From the NCBI RefSeq assembly GCF_030463535.1, contig NC_132896.1:19697709-19761708 (forward strand): 64,000 nt of DNA. The letters run 5' to 3'. Both the position numbers and the translations under genes were made by a program. Origin of the DNA: Salminus brasiliensis (lineage: Eukaryota > Chordata > Actinopteri > Characiformes > Bryconidae). Below are positions 27,201 to 38,438 of the stretch, one piece after another (position 1 is the stretch's first letter; every line of letters begins with the position of its first letter). Below the pieces are notes generated by a model. It was not told where the DNA came from. It saw nothing but the letters and a program-made list of their open reading frames with translations, and searched no databases.

Positions 27201-28296
27201 TATCTGATTAACATTTTTTTATACCTAGTACATAGTACCAGATACATTACTGACAGAATAATGATACAAATAGAACTTTGCCCGCCATCATCACCCTCAC
27301 CCATTCATCATATGGACATCTTCTGATACTTAATTAAAAAAAATTGTAGATATGTATATGTGTATACCCACATATACATACACATACATATACATAATAC
27401 ACCAATACACACACATACACACAAAGAAATGCTATCCCTATATTGTGTAAATACTCATTCTGTCCATGTCCAATTTAAACATAACGTACAAACAAACCAT
27501 ACGTCTCCCCACGATTATTGCATATTTCAGAACTTTTCAAATATTTGCCCCATTTTCTCCCATGATGTGGTTGAAGGGTGTAATTATGTGGGTATTAAGG
27601 CAACATTGTGTTTCATTTGTATCTTAAAATAACAACATCAAAATCATTTTGATGCTCCACTAACCTGTAATAGACTAACCTGTAACATGCTCGGCACGTA
27701 TAACTGTGTAATGCTGTGTAACTTTGTCGTATTTGTGTAAAATCCTGTAATAAAACTCTTCTACAGGGTTCTTCAAATCCAGTGTTCAACACAGTTTGGT
27801 GAGTTCCCTGCTCACACACACCGACTACACCTAGTAATTAACAAACATTTGACCCAGGTGTGTCCAAGTTGAGAAATCACCAAATCGTGTTGGGCCCTGG
27901 CCCTCCAGGGCTTGATTCGAAGAACACTGATGTAAAGGTTCTTTACCAATTGAAAGGTTCACACGTCTTCATAATGAACATGGTCACTCTGACACACCTG
28001 GATCAAATTGCCTGTTAATGACCAGGTGTACTGGGAGTGTTTAGAGTAGAGATATCACCAAACTGTGTTGGACCCTGGCCCCCCAGGACTGCATTTTAAA
28101 AAACCCTGCTCTTCTATATCATTTCATGCTTATTTGATTTTTTTAGTGCCGGTTCACTCTTCAACACTCAATCTTTCAACATGTTCAGAAATACTTGTGT
28201 TAAGTATCCTTTAGGGGTCCCTTAAAAGTTCAAAGCTCAAAATTCCTGAGTGTAGGGAGAGCCCAAGAGTGAAAAATGTCAATGCTTGCATAATGC

Positions 28297-28373
<77 letters not shown>

Positions 28374-31300
28374 CACCCAGTTTTCACTGGCTGTTGGAGA
28401 ATTCCAGTCTGTATACTATAGTCTACTATACTTTATTAGATCTGTGTTAACTACATGAAAAGTTCAGCCTACTCAAACTGGTCAGGAAAGAAAAGAGCTG
28501 CAGTACTGCTTTAAGGCTATTAGTGGTGTAGCCTCCTAGAATAATATTTTGGTTGGGTCACAGCATCCGCCCCCATGAAAGTATGTTTCTGACAGAGCAG
28601 AAAGAACATGTCCGAGTTAAAGGTTTTAACGAGTTTTTACGGTCTCGCTATGTAGTTGCCATGGAGACCCTCTCTCTGCAAGCCAGAGATCCTATTGGCC
28701 CCAGGGACACTGACGGACATGCTTGGAAGCCACAAGCTTTCATTAATGTGATGGTGAGAGATGTAAGAGCGAAGGGCACAGGCATTCACATATGCAACCC
28801 CAATCACACACACAGAAATACGAACACTGGGGTACAAATGTAGCTGCAGTTCACCGCAACGTGATCTAGCCCAAAAATGAACAGCAGCACTTAAAATGCT
28901 TGTCCACTGTCCGTGGCCCATTTACTTCTGTGTTGTTAAGAGGCTTTTGTCTCTGGTAACTAAGTGCCAATTGAAATCTTAAGCTTTAGCTGATTTGAAA
29001 CAGTCCTCAGCGCCCAAAGAGGCAGACCTTCTTATGTCAAAGCGATGGTATACACTTCAGTCCCCAGTGCTACGGATACAATCAACCTCAAGACCCTTCA
29101 GCTCATGTTTGTAATAGGCCAACTAAACAAGAATAGAACAAAAAAAAAAGAGTTCCATGTGCTGGGATGTACCTGTGTACTGTCACTAGTTTACTGGGTT
29201 AGCTAGAGCACAGCTAAAAAAACAAACCAAAAAACACAAATGAAATATTGCGGTTAAGAGGGTCTTCTAAAAACACAAGAAACACATTGGTTCTCAACCG
29301 TGCCAAGGCAAATGTTAAGCAAAAAACAATGAAGTAAAGATTTAAAAACACATACAGCATTCTTTTAAATGTAATTTCTTGTCAAAATGTGCTTTTTGTA
29401 CAAGTAATTTTCAGTATCAGCTAAGAATAATTTTTTATCAAAAAAAGGTGATTTGGCAATGTATGTATATATAGTATCAGATTTTTCAGTAATTTTTACA
29501 TCTGCTATTTACCTTTATTAAAACTCCCATTCTTTTCAGGAGACTCACTTTCAGCTTTCTACAGAAAACTACTGATTTTTCCACACCTTAAAAGTTCAGA
29601 TTATCTTTTGGTTTTTACTATTTGTGTAATCTCACAAACTGATAGTGAGGTCGGGACTCAATGCTCTGAGAATGGCAACAGTTTTAGCAGTTTGATTTTT
29701 TCTTCTTGATCAACTCCACCCCCTTTCAGAGTCGCAGTGCTGTGTTGTCTTCCTACAGTGGAAAGAATGCTAATCATGTTATGGACTCTAGTTCTTGAAA
29801 CTCATGTTTTCTATCTTATCTTTTACATAGTGAATAATGGCTGTTTTAATTTGGAAATTAAATAAATGAATGGTTGTCTCTGACTTTGTCCCAGTATTGT
29901 GTGTTGAAATTATTAATAAGTAATATTTGCCAGATTTTACAGTGATGTATTCTGTTTGGCTTTTGGAAGAATGCAATATTCAAATACATTCACAGTCAAC
30001 ATTTTGAACTTATGATCTGCTTGCAGCATGCTTAAAATGCTCCACTGCATTCTACCAGAATCTTCATTAACCTACAAATATTATCAAATCAATAAAAAAA
30101 GTACATTATTAAATTATGAATATAGCAATATTCAGAGTCTTCAGCAAGATGGTATCCTTCTGTACAGCAGAGCATCTCATAACCAACAGAATCCTATATC
30201 TTACAGGGATTACAGAGCGGAGCAGCACCATAATTGAGGGCTCACACTGTCGGAATCAACACTGCTTAATCAAAGGCAGCGGGGGACAAAGCGAGTGAGG
30301 GAGCTGGGATAGAGAGAGGCGCTGCTGTAGGTGAGCCGTAAGCGGGTGGAAAAAAGGCTGTGTGACGTGTTTTCTCTTAAGTACGACACTTTGAATGAGT
30401 AAAACAGACAATCCTCTGTTCCAAAATTAAGGATTCTGTTGCTAAGCAACACAAGCCTCAAAGGGGGTTGGAGTGTGAGGAAGGCAGCTGTCTGTAAATG
30501 ATGAGGGAGAAAAAGATGGAGCGATAAAGAGAGCAAAAGTGAGAAACAGAGAGAGAGAGAGAGACATGTTACTGAAACTCACCAGCTCGTGGTGCACTGG
30601 ACGTTAGGTTCTCCTCTACACTCTGCTGAGTTAGTCTTCGTTTAGACCAAACAAGGTCCGAGTCCTTTTTGAGACGGTCTGTAAAACGAGAACAGAATGT
30701 GCAGACCCCATTAAGTCAAGTCAAGCTTCCAGCCCAAAGGCTGTGGAATTTTCTTTGGTGTTCAATGACTAACAAAACATACACTCTAAAACCCACTTAC
30801 AGCTGCAAAAAAGTAACTAAGAATTACATGGATTTCTGCATTGATTACTAATAAAATGTGGTCTGGTAGTTCTCTAAAACACACCAAACGTCTGTAAACA
30901 GAGCGAGGATCGAACCCACAAGCCCTAGGCCCCTGGAGCTGTGCAACACTCGCCCTGCAACACCATGTCCTCACATTCCCCTTTGATTCCATTGTTTCCT
31001 CAATATTTAAGAGTGTCTGGTGTCCAGGCCGTGAGGCAGCAAAGTAGCCCTGAACCATGATGCTCCCTCCACCATGCTTCACAGCTGAGGTTTTGGTGTT
31101 GGTGTGAAGCATCCTTTATAATACATTCTTATTTATAATAGTTTTATTAGGGTGGGTGGGGTTTATGTGATGATGTCACTCACTGTCCTTCAGGCGGTGG
31201 CATGTTGTCACATATTTGGTGGTGAGAGGTGCTGTTTTGCCTTTGCCAATGAAAATTCCTAATTTGTCAAATTCAGTCAGATTTTCCAGATTTAGGTGGA

Positions 31301-33249
31301 TGTTTTTCAGGGTTTGGGTGAAGTTTTCTCTGATTATGTTGAATTTGGGCAGTGAAGGAGGAAGTGCAGCTCTGTCTGGACCTCACCGCTCTCAGTGACC
31401 ACACAGGATCTGCCTCTGCTGTGGATCTCCGCTAATTCATACTGTTTAGGGCCCGATAGCATTCTAATTTAGACTGGGTTCTAGTATGGCTGTCCCAGTG
31501 TTCTAGATAGTCTGATTTGCTCTGGTTGAGAATTGGGTTGACTCTGATCGCTGACTCCCAGCTGACAGAGGGGACTGGGTTTAGGGCTGAGCTCTTGGGT
31601 TCTCAGTGCTTTATACTGCAGGCTGTTTTCCTGGGAGTCAGTTAGAGCATTTTTGTGAGTTAAGGCTTGAAGGTCTTTGGCTGTTACCCTTGAGGTCTTT
31701 CTCACCTCTTTAAGGGTTGCTTGTTGTATATGTAATATATAAATCTAAAAATCGAATGAAACTAACAGTTTAAAAACCAAAGAAGCTCTGGGAACAGGAA
31801 AGGGGCTTCAACATAGAGAATGAGCATTCACCACTAATATTTATTAGCCCCTCACATCACATATGAAGTAGCAAGAAGAACAAGTTTGAGCAGGAGCTCA
31901 GCTGACGTTTCCCTAAGCAACCTCATTCCTCTCTTCATCAGGAAATAGAAATCAATTAGCAAACTCTGGAAAAGATTGTAGCAATCCCTGGTGTCGTCCA
32001 CTCGAGTTCCCATGGAAACGTAACGCAAGAGCAGTAATTAATGGAGGGCGTGAATGAGGATCTGGATCCACAAGGCTACTGACTAAGACAGCCCTCATTT
32101 GCATATGTAAACTTATCCGTTCTAAAAATAGTCCCAATAGGCTGAGAGCCCACTCATTAGGATTTGTGCTGGGTGACATTCTTTTTCACGTCCACTTTCC
32201 AGCAGTGAGGGCGGCTGGCCAGATGTTCCTGACAGGCTGCTCAGTGTGTTATTACTGATATCATGTCATAGGCAGGAAACAAACAGAGCTGTATAACCAG
32301 ATGGCGATTCACTGACTGGTTTCTTTTGAAAATGTATAAATTAAATAAAGTACAGATTAGTGAATGAATGGCAGAAGGCCAGTTTGCACTCTGATTGATA
32401 GTCATCTTCAGGTACCTGGTAGCCTAGGGATAATAACTGATATTGTCGATTTTATCTTTCATTCTTTTACACAACACATTATTGTTTCTTATTACATTAC
32501 ATTTTTATGTAACACACCCCTATGTACAAACATTCTAATCTATGGCAAGATCTAAAATGAGAAACTTTATTATAAACTACACAAACAGAACAGTGATTTA
32601 ACTGCACTAACTGCACATACACTCATAGAGCAATTCATTAGAAAGATTATACTAACACTGAGCAGGGCCTGCTTTACTAGACCTGTCACAATAATCACTT
32701 TTTTGGACAATATATTGTCCCAGAAATAATTGCACAAAAACAAGATCATTGTCATTTTATTTCCATTTTAGTGATGTAATGATAATATAACAGCCTAATC
32801 ATGCATTTACACCCTTTTAAAGAGTGTTTCTTTAAGAATCTTTACACTTTCGAACTAAAATATAAAAAAATTTAAATATCCTACATAAATTTAAAAAAAC
32901 TGAGCTGTGGAATGCAAACCAAGTCCATTTGGACTCACTCGACCAAACTTTCTGGTCGGAACTGTAGAATCTTTGGGAAAACCAGCTATAGGCTGACAGA
33001 CCGATAACCTTTTCTGGAATTGGAATATGCAGTTATTATAACATGGCGGTTCTGCAGATGTGTGGGACTTCTTGCACGGCATGCCCGGAATGATGTTTTC
33101 CAACAGATACAGGCATCGTCAGGCGAACGGAGTTTCGCTTTGTCTTGTATTGGAGTTCAGACAAAAGACTACAGCAGCAATAAAACTGTATTCAGCAGTA
33201 TTATGATTAAACTTTGGCAGGTAAATTGTGATTCACATGCATGCCGAAA

Positions 33250-33308
<59 letters not shown>

Positions 33309-34514
33309 GTGGGGGTGGGGGGGGGTCCATTAATGATGCATTGGTCATTGCAAGCACTGTACTCTTTTCCTACATGATAGATGTTGCTGTCTGCTCACAG
33401 ATTCGAGAGGAACACAATAGGCAATATCAAGGTCAGCAAAAATCATATCATGTCATGTCTATTTTTTGTACAATAAGTTAGATAATGTAATTACTGTGAC
33501 AGAACTACCATTTACTTCCCAAAACATCCTCAATTCTTAATGGTATGGATTCCAAAAGATTACATAAAACATTATTTTGTCACACAATTCCTACCACACA
33601 CTCCTAAAAATAAAGATGCTACAAGGGTTCTTTGAGTGATGTCAATAGAAGAACCACATTTGGTCCCATAAAGATGTGTTTTTGTAACAGATCTGTGTGA
33701 GAGTGCTGTTCAGTTGAAGATGACTTTTGCTTTGTTTCATGAGGGAGTGGTACTCATCATGCTGAAAGTAGCTGTTAGAAGATGGGTAAATTGTGATTAA
33801 TAATTGGTATTAACCATCTCCACCAGCCACGAATGTTAACACAAGGCAGGTTGAGTCCATGGATTCAAGCTGTTTGTGCCAAATTCTGAACCTTATCATC
33901 TGTGTGCCTCAGCAGCTATGTTTTTTCCAGTGTTCAACTGTCTAGTTCTGGTGAGCCTGTGCCCACAGCAACCTCAGCTTTCTGTTCTTGGTTGGACGTG
34001 CTGTGCATTCTGAATGCTTTTCTGCTCACCGCAACTGTACAGAGCGGTTATCTGAGTTACTGTAGACTTTCAATCAGCTCCAACCAGACTAACCATTTTC
34101 TGTTGACCTCTCTCATTAAGATGTTCTTGCCCTCAGAACTGCCGCTCACTATTTTCTTCTTTATTGCACCATTTTGAGTAAACTCTGAATACCTCTAGAA
34201 ATACCTCTAGAAACCAGCCCATCTGACACCAACATCATTTTTACACCATTTGAATAGCTGATGTGAGCATTACCTGAAGCTCCCCTCCCATATCTGCATG
34301 ATTTTATGTATTGCACCGCAGCCATACAATTAGCTGATTGGATAATTGCATGAATGAGTAGGTGTACTGGTGTTACTAATTAGGGGACACTTCAAACTGC
34401 ACTGAAAAAGAGTATATACTAGGTGCACATAAATAATATACTAGGTGCACGTATTTGTCACTGTACAATGTACAGCGAAATGTGCCCTCCGCATTTAACC
34501 CATCTGTGGTGGTG

Positions 34515-34550
<36 letters not shown>

Positions 34551-36033
34551 GTGGTGGGCAGCCAACTCCAGCGCCCGGGGAGCAGAGAGGGTAAAGGGCC
34601 TTGCTCAAGGGCCCAACAGTGGCAGCTTGCCAAGCCCAGGAATCAAACCCACAACCCTGTAATCGATATCCCAGTGTAATTAGTAATAATTTAATAACAT
34701 TAAAGGCTTGCCCAATTGTTAATACTATTGCAATTATATTTTATTTAGGGAAAATGCAAACTATCGGGTAACTGAATCTGGATCACAGTGATATTGTTTT
34801 CGTGACAATTCTGCAGACGATAACAGTGTGTCTAAATGTATGTAATCACCCAAGCTCAGCATCTGTAAGGATGCAAACCTGGTTAAGCTTGACTTTACAT
34901 AATGACAGTCTATTAAATTCCCACAGGTTGATTTCAACCCTTTTCATCAGGGACAGGACTTTTTTCAGCGTCCTCTAAAAGTAGCTCATCACCCCTTCCA
35001 AGCCTTCACATTAAACCCTAATTTCTGCTGCAAAGAAAGGCACTTTATAAGGTCAGGAGCTGCTCTAAGACTTCATGCAAGTCATAATCTAAGACATCCA
35101 GAGGTCCATCATTGCTTGAGCACAATAAAAAAAAGCCCATCTTACATTTCCTGCATTTTAGTTCTAGCATTTTATAATAAAAAAAAAATCCAATTCACAT
35201 AAAAAGTGAAGCTGCACTGCCCCTCCAGTTTCTCTGCACTGCACAGGGTCATTAAATACTAATGCAGACAAGACTCCCAGTATGTTACTCCCTCGTGGTT
35301 ATTTATAGATCACCTGGGATATTCACGGATTAACTCCCTCTAATGTATGAGTGCAATGACTGGTAATATAGTAGAGTGGAGGTACAGGTGTGGATGTCCA
35401 GGTAGCTAACAAAGCTGGAGAGGGGTGGAGGGGTCATACCCTGAAATGTCAGCAGCTGCTGCCCCTGTGCTGCTCTTCAGAGACAGAGGCAATTTCAGCC
35501 AGGGTGTAGTAGTAGTAGTACAGCCTGCACTGCACTCCAACAGGTCCACCTCTAACGCATTCATAAAGGGCAGGGTTTGCCTAAAAGTAGCTCGTCACTC
35601 TTCCTACCTTCCCAGCCTTCGTGTTAAACCCTTATCCCTCACTATCTGCCTCAGCGCTTTCGGCGCCCGGAGTGGATAAACTGTCGCAAGAAGCTATGAT
35701 GGCTAATTATCAGGGGCTTTCTCTGAGCTCAATGCGTGCCTGTAGCATGTAAACACTCACGCTCGCTCTAGCTTCCTGTCAGCGGCTAGTCGACGCTCCG
35801 TTTGAAGCGAAGCTATGTGGGGCAACACAGCAGGGGTCTTTCACACACCGGGGTCTAAGAAAACACGGCATTTCGGCGCAAATCTGCGTGCCCCCACTGC
35901 CTGCCCACCGCCGCCGCCGCCGCCCACAGAACGCACCTGTTACGTGAAGAAAGCAGCTGAGGGCGATGAGCCCACCGCAGACGCAGAGCCCACGGAGGAA
36001 CCGCCGTCGCCTCGACGTCCAAACCGTCTTCAT
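16581..36033 (-). CDS. slc24a3: Sodium/potassium/calcium exchanger 3 (NCKX3)
   Basis: Seventeen coding exons in transcript order: 35937-36033, 30583-30678, 25502-25578, 24747-24821, 24549-24633, 23825-23928, 23641-23715, 23508-23533, 23356-23409, 23117-23259, 22606-22772, 20856-21132, 19009-19175, 18812-18926, 18602-18714, 17270-17335, 16581-16691. All phases fit; 615 aa (human about 644). Residues 1-32 form a signal-type hydrophobic start, and an N-glycosylation sequon (NLT) lies in exon 2. The first exchanger repeat holds [17 protein letters not shown] (125-141) with the ion-binding Glu of SSAPE at 137. The second holds [17 protein letters not shown] (497-513) with Asp 509. The large cytoplasmic loop between them includes [10 protein letters not shown] and ends in a variable Glu/Asp-rich exon (334-425). 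Loop details ([22 protein letters not shown]) match NCKX3 better than NCKX4. It exchanges 4 Na+ for 1 Ca2+ plus 1 K+ across the plasma membrane. Oddities: exon 12 appears to use a GC donor, and the C-terminus is short. Confidence 0.92.
17448..18247. mobile_element. Degenerate DNA transposon with terminal inverted repeats in an slc24a3 intron
   Basis: The left end (ACAGTGGAAATGCAAAAGC near 17454) and right end (GGTGTCCAAATTTGTGCATG near 18225) are inverted versions of each other, extending about 60 bases imperfectly through GGTCA and the TTACT/AGTAA blocks. The interior has Tc1-like A-rich text without an open frame. The same terminal sequence occurs at 22878-23055, 25326-25391 and 40862-40900. 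Confidence 0.65.
20855..20856 (-). other. Probable GC-AG splice donor after slc24a3 exon 12
   Basis: The Glu-rich exon reads to a stop codon a few bases past CCAG. The only donor giving the right phase to exon 13 is CCAG followed by GCTAGT, a GC donor. A GT five bases further on would leave two bases instead of one and break the frame. Confidence 0.6.
21142..21200. repeat. GA-rich microsatellite beside slc24a3 exon 12
   Basis: Mostly GA units with a few interruptions. On the transcribed strand it is a CT-rich tract directly before the exon 12 acceptor, so it acts as a very long polypyrimidine tract. Confidence 0.85.
21605..21780. repeat. Dispersed teleost repeat (GGGGAGCAG family), copy 1
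   Basis: Shares the arrangement CAGTGGACAG...CAGGGGAGCAGCTGGGG...GTGCCTTTCTCAATGGC...GGGGATCAAACCAGTGACC with the copy at 34447-34672. Non-coding. Confidence 0.6.
21940..22265. mobile_element. Dispersed transposon-derived repeat, copy 2
   Basis: A decayed copy of the element at 11890-12336, recognised by TTAGTGAGGTCAGG, GGTCCATCACTCCAGAGAAC and AAAGTAGCTAAATTAGCTC in the same order. Confidence 0.55.
22878..23055. mobile_element. Short fold-back element (MITE) in an slc24a3 intron
   Basis: 178 bases bounded by a perfect inverted repeat: ACAGTGGCATACAAAAG at the left and its complement at the right. No coding capacity. Ends match those of the larger element at 17448-18247, so it is a likely deletion derivative. 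It ends about 60 bases from exon 10. Confidence 0.8.
25080..25391. mobile_element. Right part of a Tc1-like element in an slc24a3 intron
   Basis: The right end reads GATGCCCAAACTTTTGCATG then CCACTGTA, the same terminus as the other members of this family. The upstream interior is A-rich and decayed. I could not fix the left end. Confidence 0.5.
27780..28110. repeat. Two related repeat units in slc24a3 intron 2
   Basis: Two units, about 27785-27930 and 27985-28110, both contain an ACCAGGTGT or CCAGGTGTG motif, GAGAAATCACCAAA or GAGATATCACCAAA, GTGTTGG(G/A)CCCTGGCCC and CCAGG(G/A)CT. They look like two copies of one dispersed element. Confidence 0.6.
28302..28371. repeat. Long TA dinucleotide microsatellite
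   Basis: About 35 uninterrupted TA units in slc24a3 intron 2. The sequence can extrude as a cruciform and is likely length-variable. Confidence 0.95.
30868..30985 (-). repeat. tRNA-derived SINE fragment
   Basis: On the minus strand the stretch reads CACAGCTCCAGGGGCCTAGG, then a stretch with GGTTCGATCCTCGCTC. The last part is a tRNA-type B box. The A box is not intact and no cloverleaf can be closed, so it is a SINE relic, not a tRNA gene. Confidence 0.6.
30990..31112 (-). pseudogene. Tc1/mariner transposase fragment
   Basis: The minus strand translates to [19 protein letters not shown], a close version of the conserved [13 protein letters not shown] block of Tc1 transposases. It breaks off after roughly 40 codons, where the SINE fragment begins. 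It lies within slc24a3 intron 1, only 300 bases from exon 2. Confidence 0.75.
33252..33326. repeat. TG microsatellite followed by G-rich tract
   Basis: About 27 TG units run into a GGGGTGGGGGTGGGG-type tract, read directly. The G-rich part has enough G runs to form a G-quadruplex on the + strand. Confidence 0.9.
33601..33720. repeat. AAGAACC fold-back repeat fragment
   Basis: Begins CTCCTAAAAATAAAGATGCT, then GGGTTCTTTGAGTGATG and GAAGAACCACATTTGG. Same family as 14532-14720 and 58263-58503. It abuts the next repeat. Confidence 0.6.
33710..34215. mobile_element. Dispersed teleost transposon-derived repeat, copy 1
   Basis: Reads in order TTTTGCTTTGTTTCATGA, CATGCTGAAAGTAGC, AGAAGATGGGTA, CACCAGCC, GTCCATGGATTC, TTCTGGTGAGCCTGTG, GAACTGCCGCTCACT and CCCATCTGACACCAACA. 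Much of this order recurs at 44690-45480. The text is typical of an abundant fish element with a decayed coding region; I do not assign a family. Confidence 0.6.
34447..34672. repeat. Dispersed teleost repeat (GGGGAGCAG family), copy 2, with AC run
   Basis: Contains GAAATGTGCCCTCCGCATTT, AACCCATCTG, an AC run (34515-34545), GCGCCCGGGGAGCAGAG, CCTTGCTCAAGGGC and a CCCAGGAATCAAACCCACAA end. This is a well-known non-coding fish repeat. Confidence 0.75.
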
Positions 36034-36480
36034 GTCACGCCGCTGGCGCCCCAACCTCTCAAAACATGCCGAGCCGAGAGAAAAGAAAAGGGGGCCCTTT
36101 GGTTTATTTCAGACACAGACACATACGAAGCCCCCCCGCCTCGTCTTTCACGCTCGCTCGTTTCGCTTCATCCATGCGTTCGTCGCTCGCCCAGCATCAC
36201 ACCGCCTCGCGGAGACAGACGAGCAGCATCTTCCTGTTTTCACCTCCGAGCTTCGAAGCCGTGCTAAAAACGAGCTCTCCGCTCCAGAGAGGGGAGACCG
36301 AGGGGAAATAGGACAGGATCGTCACGTTCGCTCCCTCTCAGTCCATGGGCATTCTTGTCACACACTCCCCCGACTGTGCTCCCCCTCTCTCCGCCCAGCA
36401 CGCGGTGCCGTGGCGTCGTCAGCTGAGGGTGTTTCCCACACTGGTACAAGAGCGCGCCCTCATGAAGAACCGCTGCTAAA
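35770..36480. promoter_or_regulatory. GC-rich island at the slc24a3 first exon
   Basis: Marked local rise in G+C and CpG around the slc24a3 initiation codon (36033) compared with the AT-rich surroundings, including a GCC trinucleotide run near 35908-35924. The slc24a3 promoter and 5' UTR are expected upstream on the minus strand, about 36034-36400. Plus-strand open frames through it are by-products of base composition. Confidence 0.6.
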
Positions 36481-38438
36481 GACACAGGCGGAAAACTCGT
36501 TTCTCCCACAGCTCATCTCCCTGTATGAGCACTGTGGGGCAGATTAGATGGGCTCAGGCCGTGACAAAATGTTGAAAAAGTTTGATTGGTGTTATGTAAG
36601 CCTTGTTAAAGTTCTGTAGGACGCTGTTAAACGGACCATCCTCTCTTCCATCATTATAGTTTATACTGGGAAAATGAATGAGTGGTTTAGAGATCCTCCA
36701 TCCGCGACCGTTATTGGTTAGAAAATGTGTTTCAGCTCGGACTGTTTTTTGACGCGCAATAGTGGGCAGCCAATCAGAACGAAGATCATTTACATATAAT
36801 CTTATCGCCCTTTCTGAAATGACTCATTTTGTTGATTTTCTAGGTGCAAAAAAGTAAAAATAAATCCACTTCCGGAAACAAACCTGAACCACATGATTCC
36901 AAAACTGTAATCTATACTTTTGCACACACCACATTTAATGCATTTATTTAAATCATACTTTAAATTGAGATTATTGAATAAAAAAAAAAGGAGAAAAGCA
37001 ATATCCACGGTCCATTCCTCCAGAACAGAAGAAGATGATTCAGTGCTGTTGGTATCATCTGCTAAAGATACTGGTGTTCACAGAACAAGGGACTTTCCAG
37101 CCCAAAGTCCAGACTTCAGTATCATTTAATGTGTTTGGGAATACTTGGAAGGCGAGAAGCAGAAAATGCTCAAACCTCTATTCCTAACTGTGGAGACGTT
37201 TAAAAAAAGATGAAGATAGGGAGTGAAAACACTAAATTGTGACATATCTGATATTATATGTAGTTGTTGCTGGAAAATGAATAACCTAGTACTTTAGTGG
37301 TCATTTGAACTGGATATGTAAGGACATGAATAGTGGACATTTGTACAGAACTGATGCTGTGAATGAATAATGCCGAAAAATAAGACGGCATGACAACAAT
37401 GTAACTTGTAACTATACTTTGTCATAAGACCAATAAAGCTGGGTGAAGTCTAACCGCTCCTACATTAAGAGACACGTGGGACTCACTTCTTTTCATCGGG
37501 AATTACACCTGGACAGAGGCTTTAATGTTAAATAAACCATTTTTATTAAATGAACAGTAACAGCTGCACCTTGGCATTCTGCTTTTAATTATTCGCATAT
37601 AGTAATTTGGCACAAACTGTCTCATGCAAAAGGTTGGGGGCCCCTTGTCAGAAGATGCATTCTGTTGATTTCTTAAGCAAAAATAAGTGTAAAAAATCCT
37701 TCCTAAACATCCCCTGCACATTCTAGACCCAATTCCTTCTTATTTCCTGAATAAACATATTGATGAAAGAGAACATCAATGTCCACTACTTCTGCATATT
37801 GGACTTTTTTGTTTTTCTTAATGCAAATTGTTATATTAATGCAGTAAAAGTGACCAGTAACGATGCTTTAGAACGTGCAGATGTGTGGTGCATTACCATA
37901 GATATGACTGCATTTACCCCTAAAAGATCAATAACACATGTAAAATGAGCAGGGTGCCCAACCTTTGGCATAAGACTGTAAATGACTGCTTGAAATATAA
38001 AAAAGTAAACAAAGGACTAAAAAAAATAAAGCCCAAGCCCAAACCAAACCCCACTTGGCTTAACAGAGTCAATTACAGTATACTGGAATAATATGACTGG
38101 AATAAATGGAATAACTGCACCACGTTACATACAGTACATTACAAATCAAGGCAATCCCGTCAAAATCATTCATGACCGATAATTCAATCTTTCCCTTTTT
38201 GTCTACAATAATGAGGAAATATAACTGAAACCTGAACTGAAATACAAGTACAATTGCTGGCTGATACCCAAGAGGTAAAGACAACTGGAAAATGTTCCAA
38301 GGAAGCTGGTAAATGCTCCATCAGTGCTCCTTCAGCTAAATCAGTGCTTCAAATTAGATCATTTCACTCTCATCTGGATACATTACAGTTGCGCCGGCTT
38401 CGAATTACCACAGGAAAACATTTGGTTACATGCAGGCA
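36034..38438. other. Interval between slc24a3 and zdhhc24
   Basis: Low-coordinate end: GC-rich slc24a3 promoter. Middle: a Tc1-like transposase remnant (36895-37215) and a fragment ending in GGGTGCCCAACCTTTGGC near 37950-37970, similar to the transposon termini seen in slc24a3 introns. High-coordinate end: the zdhhc24 3' UTR. No further gene is seen. Confidence 0.5.
36895..37215 (+). pseudogene. Tc1/mariner transposase 3' fragment
   Basis: The + strand translates to FPAQSPDFSII, a stop, then CVWEYLEGEKQKM. This is the conserved PAQSPDLNIIEHVWEYL block carrying the last catalytic acidic residue; here the Glu position is a stop codon. Upstream VSSAKDTGVHRT corresponds to the decayed DNDPKHT block. 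Confidence 0.7.

Noticed and set aside
30895-30960. tRNA gene on the minus strand
   Set aside because: A B-box-like GGTTCGATCC is present, but there is no intact A box, no closed acceptor stem and no clear anticodon arm; it is a SINE relic.
35966-36547. 193-codon plus-strand open frame in the GC-rich island
   Set aside because: Antisense to slc24a3 exon 1 and its upstream region; Arg/Ser/Pro-rich composition is what GC-rich DNA gives by chance. No splice or start context supports it.
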